Shown here: positions 51,101 through 62,783 of the stretch, piece by piece
Layout of the letters: every line of letters starts with the position of its first letter
Position numbering within the stretch: the stretch's first letter is position 1
Source of the DNA: Jaminaea rosea
Taxonomy: Eukaryota > Basidiomycota > Exobasidiomycetes > Microstromatales
Direction of reading: 5' to 3'
Assembly (NCBI RefSeq): GCF_003144245.1
Contig: NW_020289986.1
Coordinates: 248,001 to 312,000 of the forward strand
Length of the DNA: 64,000 nucleotides
The notes under the pieces: model-generated
Databases searched by the model: none
What the model was told of the DNA's origin: nothing
Seen by the model: only the letters and a program-made list of their open reading frames with translations
Translations under genes and position numbers: made by a program

Positions 51101-51852
51101 GATGAAAGGCCGTCGTTGGAGTTCTTTGATCCCTCTGACGAGGAAGTCATCGATGCTCGTACCTCTTGCTCGCTGAGTGCTCCCAGTTGGACCGCAACGT
51201 GGGGCTCGACGGCCACTCTTCCCATGCCTTGCACTTCTACGGCGACGAGCGATTGATGTGAAGGGCGGTACGGTGCTGAAGAGGGCCCTGCTTCATCTGG
51301 ACGAGGGTCTCTGAATGCAGCCAGGTGGTCGTACCGTGCCGGTGCGGTGGGTGGTGCTGCAAAGCTGGGCGAAGAAGAGACGGCCGAGGGGCTGCGATGA
51401 TGACCAGCTGCTGATCCTAGAACGGCAACGCTTGCATAGCCTGCATCGTCGCAGAGGGTGTTGCGTGCGGCGGATCCTCCTTGTGATCGTCTTGGCACTG
51501 AAGGCCCGGCAAGGGACGACCTGCTGCGCTTCTTTGGCGTGACGCTCGTCGGCTGGTTCACGTCTACATTGCGCGAAGGACTCTGCCAGCCCATCTCGAC
51601 ACCTCCCACCCTGCGTCCACGCCTTGGCGTCTGGAGGACAGCGGCTGCGTCATTGAGGAGGAGGAGGTCATCATGCTGCTGGTCGTCCCCTACCGACGGC
51701 AAATTGTCGAAGCGCTTCGTTGGTGAGCAGGGCCCCTTGTTATCGAATTGCTGCATGGGAACTGTTGATGGCTTTTGGCTGCTGTTGTTGGCTAATCTCG
51801 ATGCGACGGCTGACTTGTGACTTGGTGGCATCGGCGAGTAAAAGGTCTGCAT
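48109..51852 (-). CDS. PHD-finger nuclear protein with AT-hook-like basic region
   Basis: Single-exon, 1247 aa, probably a chromatin protein. Residues about 455-490 hold KPKKRGRKTNAERERIRLEK, an AT-hook-like RGRK followed by a charged helix. At about 538-590 lies a PHD finger with the Cys4-His-Cys3 order (CSCGLQ...MVRCDSCRRWYHMQCAGV...WYCVACE). The WYH segment and acidic approach resemble PHD fingers that read histone H3 tails. The rest is Ser/Pro-rich with many S/TP sites and an acidic patch near the end (DFDDDGDGLDEDDNQD). I cannot assign it to Cti6, Set3 or another named complex. ATG at 51852 is the first in the frame. Confidence 0.75.
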   Translation of the reverse strand: MQTFYSPMPPSHKSAVASRLANNSSQKPSTVPMQQFDNKGPCSPTKRFDNLPSVGDDQQHDDLLLLNDAAAVLQTPRRGRRVGGVEMGWQSPSRNVDVNQPTSVTPKKRSRSSLAGPSVPRRSQGGSAARNTLCDDAGYASVAVLGSAAGHHRSPSAVSSSPSFAAPPTAPARYDHLAAFRDPRPDEAGPSSAPYRPSHQSLVAVEVQGMGRVAVEPHVAVQLGALSEQEVRASMTSSSEGSKNSNDGLSSDSHYSTTSSATSLETPSCIDPSPSFSLASHFPASEDGSPSLRNAAKFGPALMPRKPKLQTSNGKSSDVPHELLDRINSFKDRILATPARPSTSATMPLICATAPRLGGHSRALAPRLPHLDWPDSPTGPWAAAASHTKKSEDARLDVVSSWLDVVDDEYASDPELSKPSVRALHHHPMVAKVLRERARKEAAAAAAALEAAAPKPKKRGRKTNAERERIRLEKLEQERRQARREQRMLLKNTSSSSSRRLHATTGTHHTTPSSLSHSVVLSSGGALSDIGSTASSVLDCSCGLQDEDTPMVRCDSCRRWYHMQCAGVGLNEELGETWYCVACEADEASLIEGFGSTVPSSAWRRRSVLAPADLFSPASAAAMRTGRVRGPPSTGGSFASSTTPTLLSASASLPAFPRTYGTHVGVETPSLRTRGGAAAAASGDSSSIPVFTHPPSAGESPSAFALGAGARSASGLPFSSALALAPSPQMDAAAEGMVRPIAGRARASRTGCYAVEPSSPLDRKSTATMAPTAPATTGRWRTPSYGGSGAARLSHSRGRAGKASASAAHEGGIVSSEDEQDDNDDVSRHVQFSPSIFTHSSKSEWDLSSLHARRNSNWLHNPRHAAPARTPSPTRPSAHLVTTPSRGAARDSDDVFSTPSRHLPGSAFWGSRNPAAAAGIGAIGGPSTPGSMLGTPRNSVHHQQSHGAAAVGLQTPSRSTRRRESSAWGLSLATTPGSVGGRGVDSHLLGVETSGGLHGGAGSMVFSSVGRDGQHGALVDLLGGIDFPQAHWNADSPGTGSPTLSARKPTTSSPARKRDNAAGVSMLGSQASTSSVRSTPTRQQPPRSGGSARKHAHFISGPGAELRSSDFDDDGDGLDEDDNQDIPSSSPYLRTPSMELYRRPSGPSTSGGGALSPGSPTPNRKAAAAKGSTSSTRLAPGPILKHSAAAAAKQGDNAVDEVSGASPSPQRFRQVSANTASMNAGDARNLGLGFNMEEINEYYDFVE

Positions 51853-54302
51853 CGAGGCGAGCAGAGAGGGCTGCAAAGGCTAAGGCGACAGTGAGTGAGG
51901 ATTGTGCGTTGGTGAGGAGGAAGAGGAGGAAGACGGAGGTCAAGGTGGTGCTATGGAGGGCTGAAGCCTTGCTGCGATGCTCTTGCGAAGCTCTTTGGGC
52001 GAATGATGCAGCTGCGGTTGTGCACAGGCGTCTCGACTGCCGTCGGCCCTTGATGGACTCAGCAAGCTGATAGAGGCCGATGCCGTTGTTGTCTTTTGGC
52101 CGTTGGCGTTGCTGCTTTGTTCGTCGGGAAGTGAGGATTGAAAAAGTTGCGAAGGACGGTAGTGTTGGAAAGTAGCAGCTGGGCGTGCGTGCAGAGTCGT
52201 GCGCAGTGACGGGCCGGTGCAGCGAACAAAGACTGCGTCGAGATTGAAGCTGGGCGTAATGTGACAGCCCAAAGGAGATCAGGGTCGAGAATGCGGGTGC
52301 TGGTGCGGGTTGGTGCAACTTCGTGCAGAGCGAAGGGAGCCGTGGTCGCAGTGCCGTAGTGCTTGACCGGTTGAAGATGTGACGAGAAACAGTGGTCGAG
52401 ATGGGCGCTTGAAACGAGCGAATGAGTGAAAGAAAGAATGAAATGGACGGCGGGACAAAGGAGGAAGCAGCAGCCAGAGGCACCTAGCCAGGCTAAAGCG
52501 GCAAGCGATCCAGTTCCTCTAGCGGCGGCGGAGGCGGCGGGAGGAGCCAAGCGGCGCTCTATGCAAGTCGAGCGAGGCAGGCAGGCAGGCGGCTCGAGAT
52601 TGCGTCGATGGTTGCTTTTTCAGGACCTCGGTGCTGATGATGTCGTTGCCAATCGATGAGGACGATGGTGATGGTAAGAAGGTGTTCGAGACAAGGCGTG
52701 TGAGGTCGCAGTGCTGATCGTGCGAGACCTGCCTGCCCTGCCTGCCTGCTTGCCTAGTCGTGCGTCGTCTGAGTTTGGAGCCAGCGTCTTCTCCTCGTCT
52801 GAGCGTGCCGGGCGTCCCGAGGTGCGCGATTGTGATGGTGCCCAGACTCAACCTCAGGCGACTACGAATGAGAAGACCGACGATTCGAATTACACCACGA
52901 TGCTCCCGAGAGATGCCCCGCCTTGCCTCGCTGTCCAAGCTACAAAGAAGCCGGCCTCTTCTCGCTGGGCTGGTGGCTAGGCGGGGGTCCCGTCGGCGGA
53001 CCTTCCTGAATTGAAAGGCGCAGCCACACATACGCGCTCTTGCAGCAGCTAAGCCGCCCGCCCGGATAGGCCGCTGTACGGTAGACAGACATTCGACTCA
53101 ACCTCGCACCCTGCCACTGGCGGCGCAATGATGGATAAGCTCTTCATTCCCACATCGCTCGGTGTGAGCAGCCGTAGCGACGTCCGCCTCCGCCCGATCA
53201 TCGGACGATACGTACGAAGACGAATGCCAGGATTGGGGAGGGGCTGGCCAGAACTTCTCGGCGTGCCTTGTCCGTCACGAGGCGGGCAACTAGACGGCCA
53301 AACTACGGCGGAGCAAGCCAAGCTGCTACTGTAAATCTTTCGCGGCCATTCAGCGCCACGCCAATGTGGCAATGAGCGCGTGCCGCTGCACCTATCGACA
53401 ATTGCGAGTGTCGAGCAGCATGCACCGCAAGGTTGGGCCATCCCTCGATCCGAGAGGTGAACAGCCGTTCGAAGGGTGCTTCTTCTCCTTGACAGCTACA
53501 ATCCCCTGCTTCCTCCCGAACATCCGCCAGTCAAGCGGGGAAACGATTGTGCTCCACCAGTTTTAGCTTTTCATTTCACCTCTCCCCAAGGTCCGAGCGC
53601 GGGACGAAAGAGAGGCGACCGGCCTCCGCCTAATCGAAGCGACGAAAGTCAAGAGGTAGCTTCGCCTTGCCCTCATCGAGTCCCCCTATCTCGTGAGAAG
53701 ATCAAAGAGGGAGGCGAGAGGTTCCCGCTTGTACTCGCTGCCATTGCTCGCCATTGCGGGGTAGTTTACGCCAGGGGTTCGCTGCTCGCAGCTGGAATCT
53801 GTCTCAGCAGGGTCTCTGCCTACCTCGCTCGTCTCGCTCTCGCTCTCAACCGCCCTCGTTTGTGTCACTTCTTGCATCACCCTGCTCCTCGCTCATCACA
53901 TCACGCAGCTATCTCGGCGTGTTGCTTACGGGTGGGAACAGGACCTTGCAGCAACGAGAGACCTAGACCTTTCAATGCCTCGCGAGAGTCGTAGCGAGCT
54001 GCCGGTGCTGGCAGCGGGGTGCGGAGCTTGGGGGACGGCAGAGGCGACGATCCTTCGCGGCGTCCCTTCGGAGTTCAAGGTCGCGTCGAGGCGCGTCAAT
54101 TAAGGAGCGCGACGTGAAGAGGGTGCCGCGGGATATCCTGAAGACAGCGAAGCTCAGCCGGCTACGATGAGGAACCGCTCACGAAACGCGCTACGAGCAG
54201 AGACCTCGATAATGGATGAGCAAAGTGCCCGATTGTAGTCCTCATATTGATTATGCAGTGGCTGAGCATATCTCGAGCTCCCTTGCTGACCTGCATTCAC
54301 GG
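51853..54302. other. Long 2.45-kb intergenic region upstream of the PHD gene
   Basis: No gene that I can support on either strand. Open frames here lack domains, ATG context or splice support. Both neighbours are read leftward, so it holds the PHD-gene promoter and probably a long 5' leader, plus the TAF2 3' end at the right. A non-coding RNA or spliced leader cannot be excluded. Confidence 0.45.
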
Positions 54303-57300
54303 CTAGCTCTTGGCTTTCTTTCCCGCAGCACCGGCGCTATCCGCCCTCTCCTCCTTCCTCTTCTTGTTACCCCCAGCACCTCCCGTACCACTCGCGCTTG
54401 GTCCAGCCTCAAGCTGCGCCATGGTACTCTTCCATTCGCGATTCCACGTCTTTTCGAACTCATCCACCATGCCCAGCACGGCCTCGTTGCCCACATTGAA
54501 GCCCCGCGCATTGCTCAGCATTAGGGCAACGTCCGCTGCCACATCGGCCACGCCCGTGTAGTAAGCGGATGCGTTCGCCCCGTCAGCAGGAGCTGCATCT
54601 CCAGACGAAGCCGCAGAAAGCGTGGGGCTCGCCTTGATCTTCTCACTTATCATGCCTAAGTCTCTCGCCTTCTCCCTCGGCACCACATCAAAGTAATGCG
54701 GGAGGACGGCCACGATATCCGCCACGGACTGCCAGAAGAGTCCGGCTTCTGCTCTCGTCTTCATCTTTCCCATCAATCCTTGAAGCGCCCTCTTCTCCGC
54801 GTAATCCAGCCTCCTAATCAGCGCGCGCGGCCACTCCCTCTTCCTGAAAGCGGCCCTCAGCACCTCAGCGTAGCTGACGGCGGTCAGATCCGCATAGATG
54901 TAGGCATTGCTCCAGACCTGCTCGACATCCCTTGCGAATGCGTCCATGGTCTTGTATTGCCCATCGTTCAGCATCGTCTCAATCGTACTCAGGTCCATCG
55001 GATGGTGGACAACGTCGTAGTACCCTGGAGCGATAGCTGCGTCGACTGGGGAGACGAAGAGGATGGATTCAGGGATCTTGCGCAGGTTGGCCAGAAGCGT
55101 GCGGCACTGTTTGAGGTGAGGACGGAGCGGCTCGTTGAGCGAGAGTGGGATCGGGTCTGGCCCTGGGTCGATGGGCGTGTAGGATGAGGAGGTGGATGCG
55201 GGAGAAGAAGTTGCCGCGGCTGGTGATGATACATTGGCGTTGTCGCTGCCATTGAGCTGGGCAACTGGCCTTGGTGCTGGCGGTGCCTTCTTCTCCGCCG
55301 GAGCAGGAGAGCTAGAAGCAGCTGATGGACTATCGGCCGCGCTGCTCTTTGACTTGAGCTTCAGCTTGAGGCCGAGCGGCTTGGGCGTCGAGGTGGCAGC
55401 AGCACTGGAGGACGGTGCCGGCGCCGGAGCAGGCGATGCCACAGCGACCGGCGCAATCGGCGACGCAATTGCAGTGCTCCTCGCCGGCACAGGAGGAGGT
55501 GCCATCGTGTCGCCTGCACTGGGCGTCGCGCTGGCCGAAACCTCAATGGGCGTAGTCTCTTGTGCCTCTCCTCTCGCCTTAGCCGCCGCTTGCTCCAGTG
55601 TCTTGTTCGTCCTCGCCCAAAGCGCCTGGAAGCTCTTCTCGAGCGCGTCTGCCGCCTTCCATACAAACGCCCGAGGGTCGGGCGTGTACGTCTTTGCATT
55701 GCGGACGAGGAGCTCAAAGTCCTTCTCGAAGGCGAAGCGGTCCGCGTAGAGACCAGCCTCGAGCTTGTTTCCCATCGTGCTAAGGTCCATTGGGTCGCGG
55801 ATCACCTTGTGATAGTCTGGTGCACCATCTCGCACTGGATCGACGGGATTGACGAAAAGCGGTGCATTCTTGTTCGTCTGAAGCTTCTTGAGAGCATTTC
55901 GGCAGGCGGTGAGGTCGGCGTGGGTCATGCCCGCTGCTTGGGCTTGAGCGACAGGCTTGGGCTTCTTGACCTTGAGCGTTGGAGCGGGCTTGCGTGCGGG
56001 CTCCGCCGGTAGGTCGGCCTCTTCGAAAGCGACGCGAGCTGGCGTGGCGGCGGCAGGTGATGCCGGTTCCGTACGGCTGACGAGCTTGATCTTCGACACA
56101 GCTGAGGGAGCACCGTCCTCGTTGTTGGTGTCGTTGTTGGTGACCGCTGGCGCCACTCTGGCTCGTACCTTGAGCTCTTGCTCTAGTGGCAGCTCCTGCT
56201 CCTCAGCTGGCTTGAAGAGCAGCTCGGCGAGCTTGATCAACGCCCAGCGCTCCTCCGAATCTACGTCTGCGGCGAGCAGCGCGCCAAGAAAGCCCTCTCG
56301 CACCGCGGCTGATCTTCCCACCTCCCTTCTCAGGCTGCGCAACGCACCCTCCATCTCCTTCTCCCTGGCTCGATCTGCAGCCTGCGCATCGCTGCCGTAC
56401 GACTCTTCGAGAAGCGTATCGCCCGTCCTGCTGCTACTGCTGGACGAGCCCGAGACATCGCCGAGGGCAACAGCAATGGCCAGCCCCTCGCAGATGGCCT
56501 TCGCCAGCGATCGCTTGACAAGACGACTCTCGTCCGTCTGTAGCACAGAGAAGAGGTAGCGCACCACGACGCGATGCTTGAGGCCGCTGAGTATGAGCAA
56601 GTGATTGAGAGCAGCGATGCGGAGTGGGGTGAAGGAGCCCTGCTGCGTATATGAGAGGAAGAGGGCGAGATCCAGTGGCAGCTGCTGAGAGAGAACCATG
56701 GCTGCATGCCAATCGAGGCACGCCAGGGAGACGACGTTGTGAAATGATGGCACGAGCTTGTCGAGCTCTTGCAGTCGGGCAACTTCTGCGCAAGACGACT
56801 CGAATAGGACGGTGTCATCTCTTGCATCTGGGTCTTCGTTTGCAGGAACAAAGCCTCCGAAGGCGGGTGACTCGACGGGTACAAAGGCTGATGCTAGCGT
56901 TGAGATGAGCCCGGCGACGTAGTGATCGTCGGCGAAGCGGTTCGTGGAATTGTCGTTGTAGCGCAGCAGGTTGACGAGGAGCCGTTTGACTTGAGGCAAC
57001 GTCCTCCCTCGCTCGTTGCGCACTCGGCTGATGGCATGGACCATTGCGCGCTTGACAAAGTACTCTGCAGGATCAGAGAAGTCATTCGCCCGAGGGATGC
57101 AGACCATATCCAGCGCTCCACTCCCAGCGTCCGTCTTGTCGGCGGGCACGTCGATGCAGAAGCTGGTGCGGAAGAGCATGAGCAGGTGGAAGAGCCCGAG
57201 GTAGCCCAGCTGAGGGATGGCGCAGTTGACGAGCGCATGGCAGGCTTCGGTGCGGATCCGATAGAAGTACTTGTGGACGAGCACCGTTCTGGTAAGCATC

Positions 57301-59749
57301 GACGACGAGATAGCGTTGGGCATCTGCGCCAGCGCCTGCACCGCCTGAAGCTGCGCAACCACGTCGCGATCTCGTTGAAGCTGCGAGACCCACATAAAGT
57401 CCGGCTGGTCGACGTGTAGCGAGGCGATCCATTCAAATTCCGAGTCCATGCGGATCCACTCGTAGGCGGCTTGAGACATTATGTCCTCGTCGTCTTCGGT
57501 CCAGTCGGCTACCTTCCATGTCTCGCGCTGCTCCTCATTCTCCCAGAGGGCAAGACTGAAGCCGAGGTCAATCATGCCAATAGCCTCGGCTGCATCGCGG
57601 TCTCCCTACGAATGTGGCCTGATATCAGTGGATCGATCTCTCAACAGCTTGCAGGTCCCGCGCCTACTCACCTCTGCTGCTGCTACGGCCGCCGCTTGAC
57701 GGGCCTGAAATCGCTTGGTATTCCTCCTCACTCGCTTGTACTTGGTATTGAACGGGACGTCGAATCGCTTCTGCGGCTGGCGTATATCGAGAACGTGCTC
57801 GTATGGCCTGCCGTCTGCTTCGTGGATACGAATCGTCATCTGCCCATCGAAGAGCTTGACCGGATTCGACCCCGCAGCGAGCTCTGGCCGGTATTGGGCA
57901 AATTGCCATGAGGGGCTCTCTTGCCGCACATGGATCTCGATCGTCAACTTCTTGCGATTGAAGTGCGAGTTGATGAAGAAGCGTGGGCATCCGCTGCCGT
58001 AGATCCACTGGTCGACAAAGATGCGGAGATCGACACCGCTGACTTTGCGACAAGTACGGAGGAAGCTCGACGTGCTGAGAGAGTTGTTGGGCAGCTCACC
58101 CGTAATGGCCTGCAGGAAGACCTTGGGTATGACGCGACCTAGGCCGAGGGAGGCTCCTGCCTTGCACAGCCGGCGGTCGAGGATATGAAGGACCAAAGGC
58201 GCCTTGAGGTTGATGAAGGGAAGGAGCGAGGCATCTGGTGGCTCGATTGCGCCAGTTTGACAAAGAGGAGGCATGCCGATGTCCCAGGCGCAGACTCGAT
58301 CGCAATCTTTGCGCAAGCGGAAGCGGTACTCATTATTGCCCATGAGACGCCGCCAGAACAGGCCGGCGATGTAGAGATTGAGGCCATTGATGAGCCAAGT
58401 ATCCGACCACGTCCGCTGAATGATGTTGATGCCGACCCACTGGGTAGCCAAGGCATGGGAGAGGTGTTGGCGAGTCTCGAGGGCTTGGTCGATGACAGAG
58501 GCTGGGTGAAGCAGGTCTGACGAAAAGACGCCCATTGACGCGGCATTGTGCACATCGGTCACTGTGTCTTCGACGAAGATGAGCTTGTACGAGCCGAATG
58601 GGTATGAACTGTGTGCGAGTGGAAGGGAAAGGTCAGCAAGAGTGGCTCTGATCTCTCATTCTGCTCTTGGCTGCGCTGCTCACCCAAACTCCCGACTGTA
58701 GAAGTCTAGCGCCTGTCTGACCACTCGACATGAAGAGGGTACGTCTGCCTCTCGCCCCGGCAAGCAGAAGGCAAGGAGCTGAACCTCGCTCGCATCGTCG
58801 ACCGCCGTAGCTGCTGCAACCGCCTTCCTTCCGCCACTGCTGCCGGTGGTCACCGGCTTCGTTGCCGCCCCCAGGTCGATAACCTCGAAGCATCCAGCCG
58901 CAAAAGCGATGTGGTGTACCGACGTGGGCGCCGCTTGTACGAAGCTATAAATGACCTTGCCAGAATGATGCGGATGGGTCACTCTTTCGACGAGATCTCC
59001 CGCGCAGGCGACCACGACCTCCTGGCCGTCCTTCTTTGCCGGAACGACGAACTCGAACTCCCACGTATTCCTCTCCCAGAGGCTATCCACGCAAGGGACC
59101 CAGCAGCGCGAAAAATCGAAGCATGTCGGGCTAGTGTAGAGATGAGCCTGCCTCCATGGCGCTTCGGCGCTGGGCGTGACGCGATGTATGCCGTCGATGG
59201 GGTCGTGCAAGGTGTAGTGGATCCGAAGATTGATGGGCGCCAGGTCGAGGGTTGAACCGCCACCGGGTGTAGGAGCATCAATGGTCCCAGTGAGGGATGA
59301 CTGAACTTCAGCAGGCAAGGCGATGCTCAGCTCTCCACCCTGTCCGTCGCTTGCAAAGGCATAGAGCTTGCGCTTGAGCGAGGGAAAGAGATGCACGTCG
59401 CGCGAATCGGCGATGCCGACGCCAGTAAGGTCATCTCGGAGAGCAAAGTCAGCCTTGTGACCACTACAAGTCACGGCAGAGATTCCTGATGAGAAGCGGA
59501 TGGGAGGACAAAGAGGATGTTCAGATGCTGAGCAGGACTCAAATGAAGGGACACTTGCGCCAACGCACTGCATTGCCTCGAATTGAGATAGACTGTGCGC
59601 AGGTTACGATCGGTTGGAATGATCGTGATGTCTGTGTAGCCGCCAAGGATAGCGCCATCATCGAGACCGAGCTCGAGGGCGACCTTTTGATGGCTGACAG
59701 TGAAGCCGCGAGGAGACGGCGTCAATGTCGACGACGACGGAGCGGCCAT
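54303..59749 (-). CDS. TAF2: TAF2, TFIID subunit, with three C-terminal bromodomain-like repeats
   Basis: A 1740-aa protein from four exons: 59749..59569, 59485..58684, 58608..57672 and 57605..54303, all GT-AG with phase kept. TAF2 helps TFIID bind the initiator around the transcription start. The N-terminus (FTVSHQKVALEL, then SRQCRISAV across intron 1) and the YPFGSYKLIF and HALATQWVGINI blocks are the inactive M1-aminopeptidase-like part; the catalytic HExxH is HALAT here, as expected for TAF2. HEAT-like helices continue to about residue 1090. The C-terminus adds bromodomain repeats at about 1202-1305, 1465-1562 and 1585-1700, with low-complexity linkers. Yeast TAF2 is about 1400 aa and human about 1200 aa, both without bromodomains. 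Confidence 0.92.
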
Positions 59750-61468
59750 CTCGCGCCAATGGCGCCAGACTTCTTGCCGAATGCTTGCCAGCGCGGAGAT
59801 GCCAGACGCCGAGTCGCTTCGGTGGCGAGAGGTCGCGGATGGCAAGCGCAACGCCGCTGGTGAGCGAGGATCGATGAGGGAGGGAGGGAGGAGCTCGATG
59901 ACGGAACAGACCACGACGTTGCGACGAAGCCGGCGGCCACGGCCAAGTGGATTGTCGCCCTCTCTCCGTCCGTCCGCCGCCACGCGAGCGAGGGCTGACG
60001 GGCGGAAGGGCGGCCATGGCCATGCCACGTGGTTTTATCTGAACTCCAACCTCCCAATTGATCTCTGATCCAAAGTCTCCTCTAGCGTCGTGTCATTGAC
60101 CCTTCCACGCATGAAACTTTGAGCAGCACACGTCAATGCGAATGGCAGCCGCTCCATTCCACATACTCTTCAAAAGGCGATTAGATTAAAGGGACGACGT
60201 CGCCGACGGTGAGGCTCGCAGCGGGCCCGACTCACCATGTCCAACGGCCACGGTGGACAGAGATGGCATCGAGCTCGTGACGGCACTCTAGTCGCCAGGC
60301 CAGTGTCATGCTTCGCCTCTCTGGGCGACGATCGCCGCTCATCGGTCGGGAGTTGCCATGACCGTGGCGCCCGTGGCTCAACGCTATCCCGGCCGGCCGG
60401 AACACGCCGCTCTCTCTTCTCTCACTTGCTCTTACTGTGCCTCATCCTTCTGCTCATCCTTCTTCCGCTGCTCGTCTACCAGAGTGTTCAAGTGTATAGT
60501 GCTGCGTAGCTGCTGCTCACGTTATCCTTGTGCTCCTCAATCGCTCGCCGCTCGCCGCTCGCCGCTGGCTGCTGCGAATAGTTGCCAAGCCAAATTATCG
60601 CCTCTACTCAGGCAAGCTCGAGCTCACGCCCCGCGCCATGGCGCTGCTCGTGCTTGGTCGCGCCCTTCGCCGCTTGCTGCTCTTCTTTTTCTGGTCCGCG
60701 TCGGGGAGAAAGAAGCGCCTGCGACGCGAGAGCACTAGACGACAACAAGCCATGGACGATTGGCTGGACCCGCGCGCAACCAAGCACAGCAAGCTCGATG
60801 TGCCTCGCCACCTCCTTTCTTTCTCTCCTGGCTGGAATTCCAGCGACAGGCGCACATGGATGCTGTCAAGACACGCCAATGAGACCTCCGTCGCCGTCTG
60901 CCAAGCCATGTCTTGACCACCCGATTCTGGGCCTGAGATGCGCAATTCCGAGGAGAAGAGACACGACAGAGAAGGAGGAACAGAGAGGGTGCTGCTAGCC
61001 ACAAGCTAGATGCGATGCAAGCAGGTGACCGACGCGAAGGCTGAGGAAAGAGGAGGAGTCGGTGGGCGATAGACGGGAGTATCTGTTGCCCGGTGCTCCA
61101 GGTTGATCTTCCGTCCTCCAAATCGGTGCCACCGCCAAGAGATCCAGCAGCAGCCACCATGCACTTGATGCGATGCGCTCAACCCCTCTGGCGGCATGGC
61201 GACTTGCTTCCGAGAGCATTAGGAGAGAAGTTTGATGCAGCACCACGTCGTGAGGAGGAGCCCCTCGGCGAACTGTGGTCACGGCCGTCGTAATCGTAGG
61301 CCACTTGTTGAGAGTCCGCCCAAACATCGCCCACTGAGGACCCCTCCTTGGCCCGCTCTTCAAAGGGTCGTGTGCGAACCAAGTCGGCGTCTCATCTTGA
61401 CTTCCTCCCCATCCTACTCACCCTCGACCTTCTCTTCCTCCTCCCGCTCCCGCTCATCCTCACTCACC
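59750..61468. other. Intergenic: divergent TAF2 / surface glycoprotein region
   Basis: 1.7 kb between divergent genes with no supported coding sequence. It contains both promoters. A short direct repetition of CGCTCGC near 60541-60565 and CT-rich sequence just before 61469 are the only visible features. Confidence 0.5.
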
Positions 61469-62783
61469 ATGGTCCACTCCTCCCTCTCCATCATCGCCAC
61501 GGCCATCACTCTGGGCGCAGCCCTCCGTGGCGCCTCAGCGCAGACGGGCAACCCCTCTGCTGCGTCGGGCCAGTCGTTCAACCAGCCCACCAAGTCGTGG
61601 GAGCAGTGGCAACCCAAGCCCACCTACGCCTACAGCGCCCTCCCCGACAGGTACATGGGCGACGACCGTGGCAAGCCGACCGAGTCTGGATACCAATGGG
61701 ACCAGTCTGGTTACAACCGCTGCTTGCAGGCAGATGGGTCGTGGAATGCCAACGCCACCTGCCAAACGGCGTGGATCAACGCTGTGGATGACTGGTGTAT
61801 CTGTGCGTAGCCCCTAGCAGACAGCATGAACATTTGCCCTTCAGACGCTGACGCATGTACTCTTCTCTTGCTCGTACAGGGGGTCCGCCCGTCGCCGGCA
61901 CCGAGGTCGGCAGCTACGAGCGCGTGGCTGTCGCCTACTGCACCAAGGGCAACCACGGCACCCGCCTGATTCCCGAGGGCACCCTCACTGGTGTGCACTT
62001 TGTCAAGACCAAGGACTACGTTCAGGTCACGGGCCAGGGTAACTTCACCAACATCGGTATCCCCGAGGGCGACGCTGGAGGCGAGATGGACCCTCACGGC
62101 GAGGACGACCTGATGAACCCCATCGGTGGCGTTGTTTACTCGACTGTTGTGCCCGGCCATGAGGGCACTCCCTACCAACTCGGCGAGTGGACCAACTTCA
62201 TGAGCTGGAACCAGTTCTGTCTTCGTGCCTGCTGGGGTACCAATGCTAGGGCGCAGTGCCAGCACATCGTGAGTAGCATGACCATGACATCGACTCGCCA
62301 TCCAATACTGACCTTCTTGCCACTTTCGCCACCACTCCCCGATAGTACGACGTTCTCGGCTGCACCTGGAACATTCCCGCCAACTACGGCGAAGGCTTCG
62401 AGTCGTGCGAAGGTGACATCGCCATGATCCAAGGCGTATACGACGGGTCTACCTTCTACCAGGGTCAGCCCAACACTCCTGCCCCCCACCCGGCCCCGTC
62501 TAGCTCGCGCTGCTCCTCCATGTCGTCAGTCGGCAACGGTGGTCTCCTCCTCGCTGCTAGCCTCCAGACGTCAAGCAGCGCCGCTCCTGCTTCCAGCTCT
62601 GCTGCTGCAGGATCTTCAAGTGGAATGCAGACCGTCGGCAGGCAGACGGGAGCTAGCTCCGGCGCCAATGCCGCCGCCACTGGCTCTTCAAGGGACAATG
62701 CTTCTTCTGGCGCTGCCTCTACGATGGTCGTCGGTGCCGCTGCGGGTATCGTTGCCCTCGTCGGCGCCGCTATGGTTCTCTAA
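61469..62783 (+). CDS. GPI-type surface glycoprotein (macrophage-activating glycoprotein family)
   Basis: A 386-aa protein from exons 61469..61802, 61880..62268 and 62346..62783. The first intron has donor GTGCGT and joins DDWCI to WGPPVAGTEVG, restoring the family sequence; unspliced reading stops at once. Residues 1-25 are a signal peptide. The core (about 60-260) holds conserved Cys and the blocks YNRCLQADGSWNANATCQTAW, AYCTKGNHGTRLIPEGTL, GEMDPHGEDDLMNP and NQFCLRACWGT. This is the basidiomycete family annotated as macrophage-activating glycoprotein. A Ser/Ala-rich stalk and a C-terminal hydrophobic segment (VVGAAAGIVALVGAAMVL) fit a GPI anchor. Its biochemical role is unknown. Confidence 0.85.

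Noticed and set aside
51740-52483. 247-codon minus-strand frame upstream of the PHD gene
   Set aside because: Composition of an untranslated leader (Ser/Thr/Leu/Arg), overlaps the PHD start region in another frame, and has no homology that I recognise.
54251-54511. Short frames at the TAF2 3' end
   Set aside because: They are other-frame readings of the TAF2 C-terminal exon.
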